Shown piece by piece: positions 21,880-34,956 of a stretch of 64,000 nt of DNA. Position 1 is the stretch's first letter, and the number at the start of each line of letters is the position of its first letter. Both the position numbers and the translations under genes were made by a program. The stretch is taken from the NCBI GenBank assembly GCA_963691815.1, contig OY829651.1:29883004-29947003 (forward strand), written 5' to 3'. Source of the DNA: Echiichthys vipera (Eukaryota > Chordata > Actinopteri > Perciformes > Trachinidae). The notes beneath the pieces are model-generated. The model was given only the letters and a program-made list of their open reading frames with translations. It had not been told where the DNA came from and did no database searches.

Positions 21880-23650
21880 CTTTTAAGCTGCTAATAATAA
21901 ATAAATAAATAAAAGGCTGCTTCTTTTGGACACTTTTTTTTATAGCTATTTTAATATATTTTTATTTATATTATGCTTACATGACTAATTAAGTTATAAT
22001 ACATAAAATGTCCTTTGACTAACTGGCACACAAATTGCACTGGATGGGTACCTGAAGGTGAAAAAGAGTGTGGGGAGGGTCCTAACACCAATTTTTTTTT
22101 AATCAGTTTATATATCGTTTTTCCCCCCACTGATTTTATCATTGTGAATGCCAATCATATATTTAAAATATATATCTTTAATAATGCTGTTTAAAGTAGC
22201 AAATTCTCACATTTGAGAAGGAGCTATCAACCAATGTCTGGTACAGTATATTTTGCCATCTGTTAAATAACACTTTGTTCAATTGAATCCATTATTCATT
22301 CATTTAATTTGCCACTTCTTCTGCAAGATTGATCCATTTTGATTATGATAAAAGTATGATTTTTCTTCTGCTCCTATCAGTTTGTGGTGTACCCCAAGGT
22401 TCCATTTTAGGCCCTATTCTATATTCTAAACATAACATCCCTTATAATTACAATGCTAATGACAGGCAATTGTATTTTTATTAAAATAAATGATTAAATG
22501 GTTTTGAGATTCAGCTGAACATTTCTCCAAGATGAATACTTTATTTCTCATCCTTACATTGATTGACCCATTTAGTTACTTATTTGTGTATCAAATTTGA
22601 CTTTTGTCATATTTGCCAATGAAAAGCAACATTTCTTTAAAACATATTTTTTAATAAACCCTGAAAGGCAACAAAACCAGCTCTATTAATAAGTAATACA
22701 CTTTAAAAGGTCTATATATGTATTCATTTTTCAGAAGAGACAGTGTAGTACCCTGTTGTGGTGTGAGTGACTGTATGTGTTGTGTTTGTTCAGTCTACCA
22801 TACACACGACAGGACTGTGTGTTTTCAGTTTCATGTCCAGTCCTTGTCAGCCAGCATTCACCCCCAGGAGCTCATCCTACCTCCCACCCCCATTGTGTCA
22901 GTGTGTACAAACCCAGGCAGTGGATGTTGTCCCATGCTGGGAGCCTGGTCGTGTTCCCAACCATCCTCACATGCTGACCCAGATAACTGTTCCCTTTGTC
23001 TGAGCGGGTCCCACCTGTTTGTACACAAACCCCAGTCCCCACAAAGACACATACACAAACATGCACTCACTCATTAGGTGTGTTTCCATTGGGGTAAAAT
23101 GTGGCTACTGGGAAAGTTTCAGGACACTCCCTCTCAAAATTCCCCTCACTCAGCATGTTTCCATTACAAAAAAAGGCCACGCGATCGGGATCAGTGATAC
23201 ACCTCAACAGCGCTGTAGCACTTCTTTATCCAAGTGAGATATACAGAATAGTTGCAGTTTCAATAATCTAGTTGACAATCACACAGTTTTATGAGCCCTT
23301 CAAGATCCAACCATTATTAAATGTATGTTGTTCAAGAAAGACGATGAAAACAAAGAGTTTTTTCATTTTACGTGTTGTTTTATGTGTAAGGACTCTTATC
23401 ATGCTATGACAAAGGTCTGGTGCTATTTTGAGCAGTTTTAGTTTTAGTGGCTTTAAAAAAAAGCCATTTTGGATGGTTCAGTGCTCCACCCCGAGCTTCT
23501 CATTGTTAGCCATGTCTGGCTGCTAGCGACTGTCTGAAATTTCTCTGTTAATAGGTGATTAACAAAAAAAAGAACACTGTCTCAATGGCATAATTGATGT
23601 ACATTCATGCCAAAAAAAAAACAGACAGGTAATGGGGTGAAAGAGAGACG
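21880..23650. other. No gene recognised
   Basis: At 23085-23220 (GTGTTTCCATTGGGGT... CATGTTTCCATTAC) there is a probable MITE scrap. Small frames at 22718-23077 lack any family resemblance. Confidence 0.45.
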
Positions 23651-23746
23651 GGGAGACACAGGGATTTGAACCTGCGGCTGCTGCCTCAGAGGACCATCCT
23701 CTTACATGGGGCAACTGCTCTAACCACTGTTCCACCAGCCGCCCCT
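23651..23746 (-). mobile_element. tRNA-derived SINE head fragment
   Basis: The reverse complement has a tRNA-like 5' part, GGTGGAACAGTGGTTAGAGC (box A region), then GGTTCAAATCCC (box B). The body is missing. Confidence 0.7.
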
Positions 23747-23941
23747 AAATTTAGAATCTTTGTAACAAATGGGATCATCCCAAGAACAAAAACTTATGAG
23801 ATATAATTTACATTATTGATATATAATGCCAAATTATTTAATTATTTCCCCTGTGATTATTAAAGTATTTCTTATACAATCAAAATATTCCAAATTTAAA
23901 TAGGCTCCTAAACAAAGCTTTGTTACTACAAATTTATAACT

Positions 23942-26900
23942 GGAAGAACTTCTCCGGGAACCATCACCTTATCGTGATGGAGAGGTTTGTGTGTCCCTGT
24001 GAACCTGAGGGCTGTGTTGTCTGGAGCTTAATGCTCCTGGTAGGGTCTCCCATGGCAAAGTGGTCTCAGGCGAGGGGCCGGACTAAGAATGGTTCACAAA
24101 GACTCAATGAACAAACAAGGAAGAGGAAGAGAGACCCTGCCCGGAGGAAGCCCGGGGCCCCCGTCTGGAGCCAGGCCCAGACGGAGGGCTTGCCGGCGAG
24201 CGCCTGGTGGCCGGGTTTGCCACGGAGCCCGGCCGGGCACAGCCCGAAAAAGTGACGGCACCTCCATCCTGTGGGCCCACCACTCGCAGGAGGAACCACT
24301 TGGGTCGGGTGCGCTGCTGCACGGGTGGCAGTGAAGGTGAGGGGCCTCGACGGACCAGACACGGGCAGCAGAAGCTGGCTCTTGGGACGTGGTATGTCAC
24401 CTCTCTGTCGGGGAAGGAGCCGGAGCTTGTGCGGGAGGTGGAGCGCTACCAGTTAGATCTGGTGGGGCTTACCTCCACACACAGTCTCGGTTCTGGAACC
24501 GTTCTCCTGGATAGGGGTTGGACACTATTCTTCTCTGGAGTTGCCCAGGGTGAGAGGCGCCGGGCGGGTGTGGGGATACTCACAAACCCCCGGCTGAGCG
24601 CCGCGGTGTTGGAGTTCACCCCGGTGGACGAGAGGGTCGCCTCCTTACGCCTGCGGGTGGTCGGGGGGAAAACTCTGACTGTTGTTTGTGCATATGCACC
24701 AAACAGCAGTTCAGAGTATTCGGCCTTCTTGGAGACCCTGAATGGAGTCCTGCATGGGGCTCCAGTAGGGGACTCAATAGTTCTGCTGGGAGACTTCAAC
24801 GCCCACGTGGGCAATGATGGAGACACCTGGAGAGGCGTGATTGGGAGGAACGGCCTCCCTGATCTAAATCCGAGTGGTCGTCAGTTATTAGACTTCTGTG
24901 CTAGTCACGGATTTTCTATAACTAACACCATGTTCGAACATAATGATGCTCATAAGTGTACGTGGTACCAGAGCACCCTAGGCCAAAGGTCGATGATCGA
25001 TTTTGTGATCGTATCATTTGATCTGAGGCCGCATGTTTTGGACACTCGGGTGAAGAGAGGGGCAGAGTTGTCAACTGATCACCATCTGGTGATGAGTTGG
25101 ATCAGAGGATGAGGGAAGATTCTGGACAGACCAGGTAAACCCAAACGAGTAGTGCGGGTGAACTGGGAACGTCTGGAGGAGGCCCCTGTCCGAGAGATCT
25201 TCAACTCACACCTCCGGCGGAGCTTTTCTGGCATCCCTGTGGAGGCTGGGGGCATTGAACCGGAGTGGGCAATGTTCAAAGCTTCCATTGCTGAAGCTGC
25301 AGCGGTGAGCTGTGGCCTCAAGGTCTTAGGTGCCTCAAGGGGCGGTAACCCTCGAACACCGTGGTGGACACCGGTGGTCAGGGAAGCTGTCCGACTGAAG
25401 AAGGAGGCCTTCCGGGATATGCTATCCCAGAAGACTCCGGAGGCAGTTGCAAGGTACCGACAGGCCAGAAGGGCTGCAGCCTCTGCTGTGTCAGAGGCAA
25501 AGCAGCGGGTGTGGGAGGAGTTCGGAGAAGCCATGGAGAAGGACTTTCGGGCGGCACCAAGGTGCTTCTGGAAAACCTTTCGACATCTCAGGATGGGGAA
25601 ACGGGGAACCGTCCAAGCTGTTTACAGTAAAGACGGGACGCTGGTGACCTCAGCCGATGAGGTGATCGGGCGGTGGAAGGAGCACTTTGAGGAACTCCTT
25701 AATCCGACTAACACGCCCTCTTTTATAGAGGCAGAGCTGGAGGCTGATGGGGAATCATTGTCAATATCCCTGGCGGAAGTCACTGAGGTAGTCAAACAAC
25801 TCCACAGTGGCAAAGCCCCAGGGGTTGATGAGATTCGTCCAGAAATGCTGAAAACTTTGGGTTGGGAGGGGCTGTCTTGGTTGACACGCCTCTTCAACAT
25901 TGCGTATAAGTCTGGGACAGTGCCAAGGGAGTGGCAGACCGGGGTGGTGGTTCCTCTTTTTAAAAAGGGGGACCAGAGGGTGTGTGCCAATTACAGGGGT
26001 ATCACACTACTCAGCCTCCCTGGTAAAGTCTACTCCAAGGTGCTGGAAAGGAGGGTTCGTCCTATAGTCAAACCTCAGATTGAAGAGGAACAATGTGGAT
26101 TCCGTCCTGGACGTGGAACAACGGACCGGCTCTTCATTCTCGCAAGGATCCTGGAGGGGGCCTGGGAGTATGCTCATCCAGTCTACATGTGTTTTGTGGA
26201 TCTGGAGAAGGCATATGACCGGGTTCCTAGGGAGATACTGTGGGAGGTGCTGCGGGAGTATGGGGTGAGGGGGTCACTTCTGTGGGCCATCCAATCTCTC
26301 TACACCCAAAGTGAGAGCTGTGTCCGGATCCTCGGGAGTAAGTCGGATTCGTTTCCGGTGGGGGTTGGCCTCCGCCAGGGGTGCGCTTTGTCACCAATCC
26401 TGTTCGTGATTTTCATGGACAGGATTTCAAGGCGTAGTCGTGGTGGGGAGGGGCTGCAGTTCGGTGGGCTGAGGATCTCATCTCTGCTTTTCGCAGATGA
26501 TGTGGTCCTGATGGCATCGTCGGTCAGTGACCTTCAGCACTCACTGGAACGGTTCGCAGCCAAGTGTGAAACGGCTGGGATGAGGATCAGCATCTCTAAA
26601 TCTGAGGCCATGGCTCTTAGCAGGAAACCAGTGGATTGCTTACTCCAGGTAGGGAATGAGTCCTTACCCCAAGTGAAGGAGTTCAAGTACCTCGGGATCA
26701 TGTTCACGAGTGAGGGGACGATGGAGCGTGAGTTTGGCCGGAGAATCGGAGCAGCGGGGGCGGTGTTGCAGTCGCTCTACCGCACCGTTGTGACGAAAAG
26801 AGAGCTGAGCCGGAAGGCAAAGCTCTCGATCTACCGGTCAATCTTCGTTCCTACCCTCACCTATGGTCATGAAAGTTGGGTCATGACCGAAAGAACGAGG

Positions 26901-27305
26901 TCACGAGTACAAGCGGCCGAAATGGGTTTTCTCAGGAGGGTGGCTGGAGTCTCCCTTAGAGATAGGGTGAGAAGTTCAGCCATCCGTGAGGAACTCGGAG
27001 TAGAGCCGCTGCTCTGAAAGGAGCCAGTTGAGGTGGTTCGGGCATCTAGTAAGGATGCCCCCTGGGCGCCTCCCTAGGGAGGTGTTCCAGGCACGTCCAG
27101 CTGGGAGGAGGCGTCGGGGAAGACCCAGGACTAGGTGGAGAGATTATATCTCCACACTGGCCTGGGAACGCCTCGGGATCCCCCAGTTAGAGCTGGTTAA
27201 TGTGGCCCGGGAAAGGGAAGTTTGGGGTCCCCTGCTAAAGCTGCTGCCCCCACGACCCGACCCCGGATAAGCGGATGAAGATGAGATGAGATGAGATGAG
27301 AACTT
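23942..27305 (+). mobile_element. Rex3/RTE-type non-LTR retrotransposon, nearly full length
   Basis: Starts at about 23950 with CTCCGGGAACCATCACCTTA and ends in (GATGA)n at 27276-27300. There is one long coding region for an apurinic-type endonuclease followed by reverse transcriptase, a very short 3' untranslated part and a GATG-type tail, as in Rex3/RTE elements. AGAACTT is found at both edges (23945-23951 and 27299-27305) and may be the target duplication, although its first two bases could belong to the tail. A fragment of the same family is split around Harbinger copy A. Confidence 0.85.
24207..27270 (+). pseudogene. LINE endonuclease-reverse transcriptase polyprotein with a nonsense codon and a frameshift
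   Basis: The endonuclease domain (about 24370-25110) shows LALGTWYVTSL, LLGDFNAHVG, SMIDFVIV and STDHHLVMSW. The first block normally has Asn where this copy has Tyr, so the catalytic Asn appears lost. TGA at 25110-25112 interrupts the frame, which continues unchanged (RVNWERLEEAPVREIF). The reverse transcriptase shows GKAPGVDEIRPEML, NYRGITLLSLPGKVYSK, CGFRPGRGTTD, FVDLEKAYDRVP, GLRQGCALSPILF and FADDVVLM (near 26490). A small deletion at about 27016 shifts the frame. The C-terminal part (27028-27270, GRPRTRWRDYI) is read in another frame and ends with TAA. It is otherwise well preserved. Confidence 0.9.
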
Positions 27306-27689
27306 GACACAGTGCTGCACAGCAGGTTCCCAGTTTTGAGACGATGTATAGCATACACCAGTTTGGACACCTCCACCCACCCACCTACCCATTTGAAATG
27401 GTCTACCACTGCTGTAAAATCTTCACCGACTTCACGCCATCTCTCTGTCTTTGAGTAATAACAACTCTTCTCAGGTAGAGTTGTACTCTGGCCAAAGTAT
27501 ATTTTGTGATCAAGATCACTCCATTTTTAGTTCTGTTTCACTCGCAGTATGCACCTGGAAGGCAGTACCAGGATCAGTCAGGGAGCTAACCTAAGTGTAT
27601 ATTTTCTTAGTGAATCTGACCCAGAGTGTATCATGTAATTGCTAAAAATATTACCACCATTGGTAGTTCTAATCAGCAGATAATGGCTC

Positions 27690-28200
27690 AAAATGATTTT
27701 CCATTTGATCTTAGTGTTCCTAGCACACTTCGACATCCTCACTAACACTGTCTTTTATCAGCTCAGAAGACACAACAAAGGTCAGATATTCCCCTTTCCC
27801 TGTCGAATGCTGAAAGCCCATGTATGCCTCTGTCTCATGCACACTGGATTACTGCAATGCACTTTCTCTGGCCTCACAAATCAATAACAGACTGCAGCTT
27901 ATTCAAATGCAGCAGCTCACATCCGCACTACAACAGGAAAGTGAAGACATCCCTCCAGTCCCAGCTTCTTATAGGTCTAATTTTGAAAAGCAATCGATTA
28001 TGTTCAAGTGTTGCACTGTTGGTTCCTGGCTACATCCTGGACTTTTTAGCCCACAGCAAGCCTGGCCATGAAAATCAGATTCAACCCCAAGTCACTGAAC
28101 AGGGATTTACAGCCAGTTCTCATTCCCAGGGCATTAAATACTGCCATTTTTTTTGCAGCTCTTGGTGCACAAGGTACCATTATGCATCAGTGCCAAATCC
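27690..28200 (+). mobile_element. L2-like LINE reverse transcriptase C-terminal fragment
   Basis: Broken frames give TLDYCNALSLAS, NNRLQLIQ and PVPASYRSNFEKQSIMFKC-like text, the conserved block after the RT domain of L2-type LINEs (LDYCNALLSGLP...RLQLIQN). There are many frameshifts. The boundaries are approximate. Confidence 0.65.
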
Positions 28201-31085
28201 GTCAGGATTTTAACTATAAACCTGTCCGCAGTGATATTAGATGCTCAGAGCAAGTGCTCCAGCATTAAGAGCGCCAAACTCAGCATAAGGAGGAAGGATG
28301 TGGGGGGGGGGGGGGGGCTGAATCAAACAAAAAACAGATTTTTACCCAGGAGATCGCAGTTCATGTACAAATAATGTCCTGTACAACACTGTCATACAAA
28401 ACCGCCCAATATGAAGAGTTGGGATGACGACAAGTTGGGCCTACCCATTCCTGAGCCTTTGCTTTGGACTTCAGCTCTGCATGAAAAATCCATAAAAAAC
28501 AAACACTTTAAAATTGCATTATATTTATTGGTTCAGATATTTCTATAATTTAACATTCTCCACGGGCATATTTAATTGTGCCCAAAATTGATAATTGAAT
28601 TGGAAAATGTAGCTATCTTTTGTTGAATTAATGACCAGGGGGATAAACAAATGGAATAGGAAAAGCATAAAATGAACAGGCAGTTTGCTTCATTAAATGT
28701 TTGATCAAAGGAGATTGTTGTTCAGTGAGGACTCCCTGATCTCAGAAGTCATGATGTAATCAACGCACACATATTCAGAGAGGAACAAACAAAGTGAGTG
28801 TTTGGTACTTTGGATAGTTTCAGTTATTATTAATAGTGGTTGGTGGTGGAATACATGGTTCAACACAGACACCCCTGACCGCCCGCACTAGCACGTTCCA
28901 GGAAACCCTAGTACTGAGCTGAATAATTGATCAGCGAGTCTCCCTGCTGTCTCTATGTGTGCTCTCTCTGTTGGCCTCTATGTCTGTCTGCCACTTTGTT
29001 TGCCCCGCCTTACTGTACATCTCCCCCACTGCCTCAGTTTGTCTCCACTCTGAGTCTGCCTGTGGATGTCATATCCTATGTTATGGTTGTATCGTTAAGC
29101 TGGGTCTGGTGGTTGTTTTGCTGCATTTGTTAAAGTTGGACTGGAATTTGAACTCCACTACTGTAGACATATGCTTGTTTTAAGGCTCATGTTTGCTCCC
29201 ATTTCATGTGTAAATAGAGATGTACATTATCATTGTTTTTATCGTCACATACTAATGCTTTCATGCGTTCTTTACCTTGGAATGGACGTTGAGAAAACAT
29301 ACTCTACCGGGCGACGTTCCGATTCCAAAGTTACTCCAATGAAGATTGGGAAAAAAAAGTTCATGACAACAACAAACATGCTCCTGCTATGAGTGGCACT
29401 CTACAGTGCCCGGCAGTGGCCCACAATTTCCGGTGTTACTGTAATGTTTTGTCCGTATCAGTGCGCATCCGTAAGCTTGCAGGATACGTGCAGAAATGCG
29501 GACGAAATGCGTATCTAATGCAGAGCATAAATGAGCCTTTAGAAGTATTAGTGGAATCAGGGGTTAAGGGTTTAGGCCTTTTTTTAAAAGCAGACATTTT
29601 GACAAAGTAGAAAAACGTGTCAAACCTTGACAATTATATTTTTGTTCATAAGGTTGGCAGAAATTAAAAACAGCATAGGTCAGCAGCAACATACACATTT
29701 TCTGTCCTTCATGTTCCACTGACTCAAGAACTGAAATGGCGTGAAGCATCTTTATTTAGCTTCGGGTCTCTAATTCTTTGAGAGAAAAGTTGGTAGAATT
29801 ATTATTCTTTATGTCATTATCGTACACTGGGCTGCTGTAACACGGTGTCCCACTTAACCCTGCTGTGAGTTTTAAGCCTAGCAAACACTTGCTATGAGTT
29901 GGTTTCACAATAGTGCTATGTTCTAGGCAACAAGATGGTAATTAAGATAATATAAGGTTGGATTTTTGGATTTACACACAAAGGGCAGTAATTGAAAAAC
30001 AAGTGCGATAAAGAAATTTACTTGCATACGCTGGAAACACTACCACAGAAATCCGTGAACACTCATCCAAACTTTTTCAAAATGGGCAAAAGACTGTCTG
30101 CTGGCGGTGTGATAAACTGACCGGAAGCACACCCTGTTCGACTCTATGTGTACCCCTACAATATTGGTTTAGGGTCTATGATGGTAGTATTCGGGCTCTG
30201 ATAGTATGATGTATATATATTCTATTGCTTCATCTGTAAACTTTGCATTTGTCTGAATGTCTATGCAATCTGTCTTCGCCTTAAAAAGTATCAAAAAGTG
30301 ATTAGAGACTGTATATAAAGATGGACAGCTTGACAACTCCCTGATAGTGAAGCCAAAACATCATTATCCATTGGTGGATGTCTGCAGTATAGGTCATAAG
30401 GTCCGCCCCCTCTATGTTAGCGGATGGCCATGGGCCACATTAAAAAAGTTATAAAAGTACGCATCACATACATTTTTCCCAAAGATGGTTTTTGTCATTG
30501 AAATTACTTCTGATCAAATCTTCAATTCATCTGATAGGTTTGGTTTTAATTAGTTAGTTAACCGAGATGGTTAAGGTTAGGCATTGAAATCTAATCTTTA
30601 AGGTTGGTATAGGTAGTCGGGAAGTGAGTCTTGAAAGATTTTTTCAAATCTAGTGTTACCATCTTGACACCTGCGCAGACTCTGCTTGCAAAATTACAAC
30701 ATGGTGACGCCTGTATCCTGGATATTTTGGCACCACTTTTGTACAGTGAGAGGAAAGGATCCACCATGCTTTGAAGTTTGCATTTCACTCAGAAAGCTGA
30801 AGCTAGTTTGCCTAGCTTGCTAAACCATGTTCACTTATTATCATGTTCAACAAACTAAAATCACCTCACCCTTCATATAGCACCTACCTGCAGTAACTGT
30901 GCAGTGCTGGCTCTCCCTGCATCCTCCGAGCCAGTGTCACCACTGTCAGTTTCCAGCTGAACTTCATTTCATCTCTAATATGAAAGCAGTGCAGATGAAG
31001 AAGGTTTAGAAAAATACTTCTGGGAATGTCAAGAACAAGTGAAAAACACACGGACACACTAACTCCTTTAGATGTGGGAGTTGTT
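28201..31085. other. No gene recognised; poly(G) run and a MITE scrap
   Basis: A G16 run lies at 28302-28317. GACTGTATATAAAGATGGAC at 30307 is a motif frequent in fish MITEs and has a diverged relative (GTACTGTATATAAAACTGGA) at 33434. The other reading frames are short and unremarkable. Confidence 0.45.
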
Positions 31086-31780
31086 TAATTCAATTATATT
31101 TTATTTATAGTGTCGAATCATAACAAAAGTTATCTCAGGACACTTTACAGAGCAGGTAAAGACCACACTCAATGACTTATTTATGATTTACATAGACCCA
31201 ACAATTCTCCTGTAGAGTACGGTGGCAACGAAAACCTTCCCTTTAACAGGCAGGAACGTCGGACAGACCCTGCTCTGTGGAGGACGGCCATCTGTCTTGA
31301 CCGGTTGGGGAGGAAGAGAAGGAGAGAGAAAGAGAGAAAAGACACACAGATGGACAGAGAGAGACAGACAGACACACTTCCAGAGATGCAAGCAAGCAAA
31401 GCCTAACAGTAACTATAATAATATCTATAGTAATGTGAATATGACGTATATGTTAAGACAGTTAATACAACAGAAAAGTAGAAACAAGCACAGCTAAGGT
31501 GATAGAATATGACAATGATCATAATTATGGTGGCCAACATGATCAATGATGGGTAGTGGCAATAGCAGCTACGATACAGCTAGACATACCACTGGTGGTG
31601 TTTTTATGGCTACAAATTGTATAGTTTATTAAACTAGTGATAGTATATATGAGTAACAGTGATAATAGCAGCAGGAAGCGTCATGTAGGACCACGGCAGC
31701 ACAGACCTGCGAGACGACAAAGCACAAACAACTCCGGGGAAGAAGCGGAACTTGAAAAAAGCAGCAGCTTAGAGGAAGAG
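31086..31780 (-). mobile_element. L2-like LINE 3' end, reverse copy
   Basis: The reverse complement matches 15740-16330 over about 600 bp, including the GAAGCGTCATGTAGGACCAC block, the CTGTCTTGACCGGTTGGGG block and the CTCAGGACACTTTACAG end. It lies in opposite orientation to the 15.7-kb copy. Confidence 0.75.
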
Positions 31781-31986
31781 TATGTTGTGTGGTGTTTATG
31801 ACAAGTCTGTCTCTCTTACTGTAACTAAAAGTAACATCGTAACTAAAAGTAACATCGTTTTCAAGTTACATGGGTTAAGTTAATAGAACAATTATGTTCC
31901 TTCAAAATCGTCTTAAATAATGTTTTAGTGTCAAATCGCTTTTGTCCGTTACGTTACTGGAAAGTCCGCCATCTTTCCGCTAGTAA

Positions 31987-32370
31987 TGTTTATCGTTATC
32001 CCCAAATAAATTTAAGTCAAAAGCAACTAGACTTGGTTATTTGTTGAGGAAAAAGTTTCACCTCTCATCCAAGAGACTTCATCAGTTCATGTACGCATCT
32101 GACCAGGCTGGGACTGGTCCAACTATCTGGTGTGTAGTTCCAGTTATTTAACCTCTAGTGAGGGCGTACACAAGGCCAATGATGTCACTGGAACCCTTTG
32201 TGCCCCAAGTGCCAACGAAAGTCGTTGGAGTGACAGGTCTTGGTGGGAAGTTGGCTTCAACTTTGTTAGTGCTCGAACAACAACTCTAACTCAACAAGTG
32301 CAGTTGCTTTTGACTTAAATTTCTTTGGGGATAACAATGACCTGGACAAATGAGAATATTTACAGGGTTA
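31987..32370. mobile_element. Penelope-like element, short fold-back copy
   Basis: CTAGTAA at 31980-31986 and 32371-32377 may be the target duplication. The ends are inverted: ATCCCCAAATAAATTTAAGT (from 32000) mirrors ACTTAAATTTCTTTGGGGAT (to 32329). The body matches the terminal region of the element at 43069, including the hammerhead-like block with intact CTGATGA and GAAAC on the minus strand (32053-32083) and CTGACCAGGCTGGGACTGGT. No coding part remains. Confidence 0.75.
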
Positions 32371-32377
32371 CTAGTAA

Positions 32378-33727
32378 CAACGTTTACCTGGCAAAAGTGT
32401 TGAATCACAACATCAACTTAACATCAACAAATCTAATGTTAGACAGGAATGATCTTCCTGGGCAAAATGATTACCAACTCACATTTCCTTTCCTTTCCTT
32501 TCATTCTTTTCTTCCCCATGAGAAAGAAATTATAGTCCTACGATATGAAGTTGTGAGTTTGCCACATGGACACTTTGACTAATAGTTATTTGTGTAGGTA
32601 CATGGGATTTGTGAGCATGTCTGTGTGAAGTTTGATGTGTTTAGGACACTGCATGTTTCGGAGACACAGAATAAATATTCGGTGAAAGTGAACTCGGGAC
32701 CGTGGCATTGTGAAGGCACAGGCTGCTGTTGATTGTATGGTTTCAATCTATACACATCCTAGTAAGAGTGATTGCCTGTCAATGACCACACATACACAGG
32801 CACACTTCCTCACAAACCTCAACATGGCTTGAAATGTGATTTATCAAACTTGGCCTGTGCCTTCTTTGCCATGGCCCTCAGGACAAAAAATTGCTTAACA
32901 TTTATTATTTTTCAGATGAAGAGCAAAGCGTGATTTGTTGAACTTAAAAGTGTGAGGAGTCACCTGTGTCATCTATTTAATCTCACTGCTGTCTCCCCCA
33001 CGGGGACTCGTACTGACAGGCTTTTGGGTGTGTTTGGGAGCTGAGTGCTGTGATTAAGGCAGAGAAGCTGAGAGGCATGGCCAAGCCATTTCTGTGTTTG
33101 GCTGTGGAAATGGAATCAGCGACTTGATGGGCCTCATTTCAACAAGCACACAGTAGTCAGCAAAGATTTTGAATTATGACAGCACACACAGTAATTAAGT
33201 AAATAACAACATGCACTCGTGACTGATTATTGTGTGGCTATACTGAGTAACACAAGTTACATTTTGTAAATGTTCTTACAGCATGTCTGAGGGCAGGATC
33301 CAGCTGTATTCTGTGGATTTTTTTTAGGGTTGGGGGTATACAATGCCACTTTGACTGCAGAAATCTCAGTTTCTCATTAATAGTACATTTCACTTTCTGT
33401 ATTAGCTTTAGAAACCTGTGTTTCTTGGTGCATGTACTGTATATAAAACTGGAGGCTTGTCAGCTCAGTGAGCTGGTGGCTGGCTTTTTCCCCCAAAGAT
33501 GGTTTTTTGATTTTCTGTAGTTCTGATCATGCAGACGTTTGTGTGTCTTTTTCTGATAAGTTTGTTTTTTATTAGATATTTGATGCTATAGAATGTGGTG
33601 AAATGTCAATAGACAGCTGTGATCAATCCGAAATCTTACTGGCGGGTATATGGATGGGATGGCCCAATCAATACTGCACAAGTAGACTGGGAAGTGGAGA
33701 CATGTTGCTATCCGGCTGTAAAGACGT
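32378..33727. other. No gene recognised
   Basis: No family match that I can support, apart from MITE-like CAAAGATGGTTTTT at 33495. Confidence 0.45.
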
Positions 33728-33983
33728 GACGTAACACCCTTTTAAAATATGATTTCTGGGTCCAAGCTAACTAAATACGAGCCTCGTATTTCTACAACGC
33801 CACAGTGCCGTGTTCCCCGTTCCTTGGACAGATCTGAGTTTTCATTTTCATTTTACCTCTTTCTTATCTATGAAACTGACTAAAGAGGTGATCGTAATTG
33901 TTCACATGTTCGGCTGCTGTTGTCTGTTTTGTTTCAATGGAGCGTTTGGACCTGGAAATCGTATTTTGAAAGGGTGTTACGTC
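33728..33983. mobile_element. MITE, 256 bp, with 38-bp terminal inverted repeats
   Basis: The left arm 33728-33765 starts GACGTAACACCCTTTTAAAA. The right arm 33946-33983 ends TTTTGAAAGGGTGTTACGTC. Only a few mismatches separate them. No coding capacity and no clear target duplication; family unknown to me. Confidence 0.8.
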
Positions 33984-34860
33984 AGACTGAACAGCTGCAT
34001 AGCGATTTCTGTATTTGCAGCAGAGTTAGCTCTGTTCACAAATGGTTAAGTGATGGCAAGCAGGGACTTGGCTGTCCAAGTATTTATTAACTCCTTTATT
34101 GCAACCCAACCCCCATAATTAAATTTTGACTAGCCTCCACTAAGGATACGTAAAAAAGTATTTTATCATATAAAACTTTGTACGACTGTGTGTAAGATGT
34201 ATGAAGACGTATGAATCTGAGAAGAACACAATCTGCATAAATTGTGTTGATGATGCTCCATTATATCCAAAAGGTTAATCTGTTGCACACAAGGCTTTGG
34301 CACATTTTTCTGGCCAATAAAGTTTAACTCAAAACACTCAAACAGTTTGCTCTCCCTTGTTTTACCAACCCAGTTGCCATAAAAGAAATGTTGGCATTGT
34401 ACGTTTCTGCAAACCAGAGATACAGGCACTACTTGGTTAGGTTGAGGCATTTATTTTTTTAAAACGGCAAACATATTATATATATATAAAATATTATATC
34501 AAAAAATTTAAATTGTGGTTGGAGCAATTAATTGTACTCATGTGCGTCTGAAGGCACCATCCATGAATGATTACGCATTCATCAATCGCCAAAACTACCA
34601 CTCGATAAATGTACAGGTGATTTGTGATGCCAAGCTGTCACTTTTAAACTTGGTGGCCAGGTGACCAGGGGGACACACACAATTCTTTTATATTTCAAAA
34701 CAGCTCGGCTCCAGCCCCCCGCGACCCCGACACTGAATGAATGAATAAATGTGTTGGCGCGTGGCTGCAGCAAGAAACACTGCAGAGCCAAACTCATCTC
34801 CTCGGTTGGTGGCTACCCTCGATAAATTGCATTAAATCAAACAAGGTATCAGATGATTGA
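33984..34860. other. No gene recognised
   Basis: Contains a single diverged unit of the 27-bp minisatellite family at 34424-34447. Otherwise plain. Confidence 0.45.
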
Positions 34861-34956
34861 CATCTTGGTATGGTTCTTCTAGGTGACAAAGGTTATCCTC
34901 TAACGGAATACCTTATAACCCTGCTGGCAAACCCCACTACAGAGCAAGAGCGCCGG
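34860..34956 (+). pseudogene. Fragment of a second, different Harbinger nuclease
   Basis: A short open stretch, VLLGDKGYPLTEYL then ANPTTEQERR, matches the conserved LLGDSGYPL...NPxTxxExR block that follows the last catalytic acid in HARBI1-like enzymes. It differs clearly from the copy A-C family. Both sides run into other sequence. Confidence 0.55.

Noticed and set aside
23950..24060. Possible HDV-like ribozyme at the LINE 5' end (CCATCAC...GTGATGG stem)
   Set aside because: Only one short stem is visible; the nested double pseudoknot cannot be shown by eye.
24066..25534. Antisense frames over the LINE (24066-24362, 24446-24826, 25079-25534)
   Set aside because: Shadows of the sense coding region; no family motifs on that strand.
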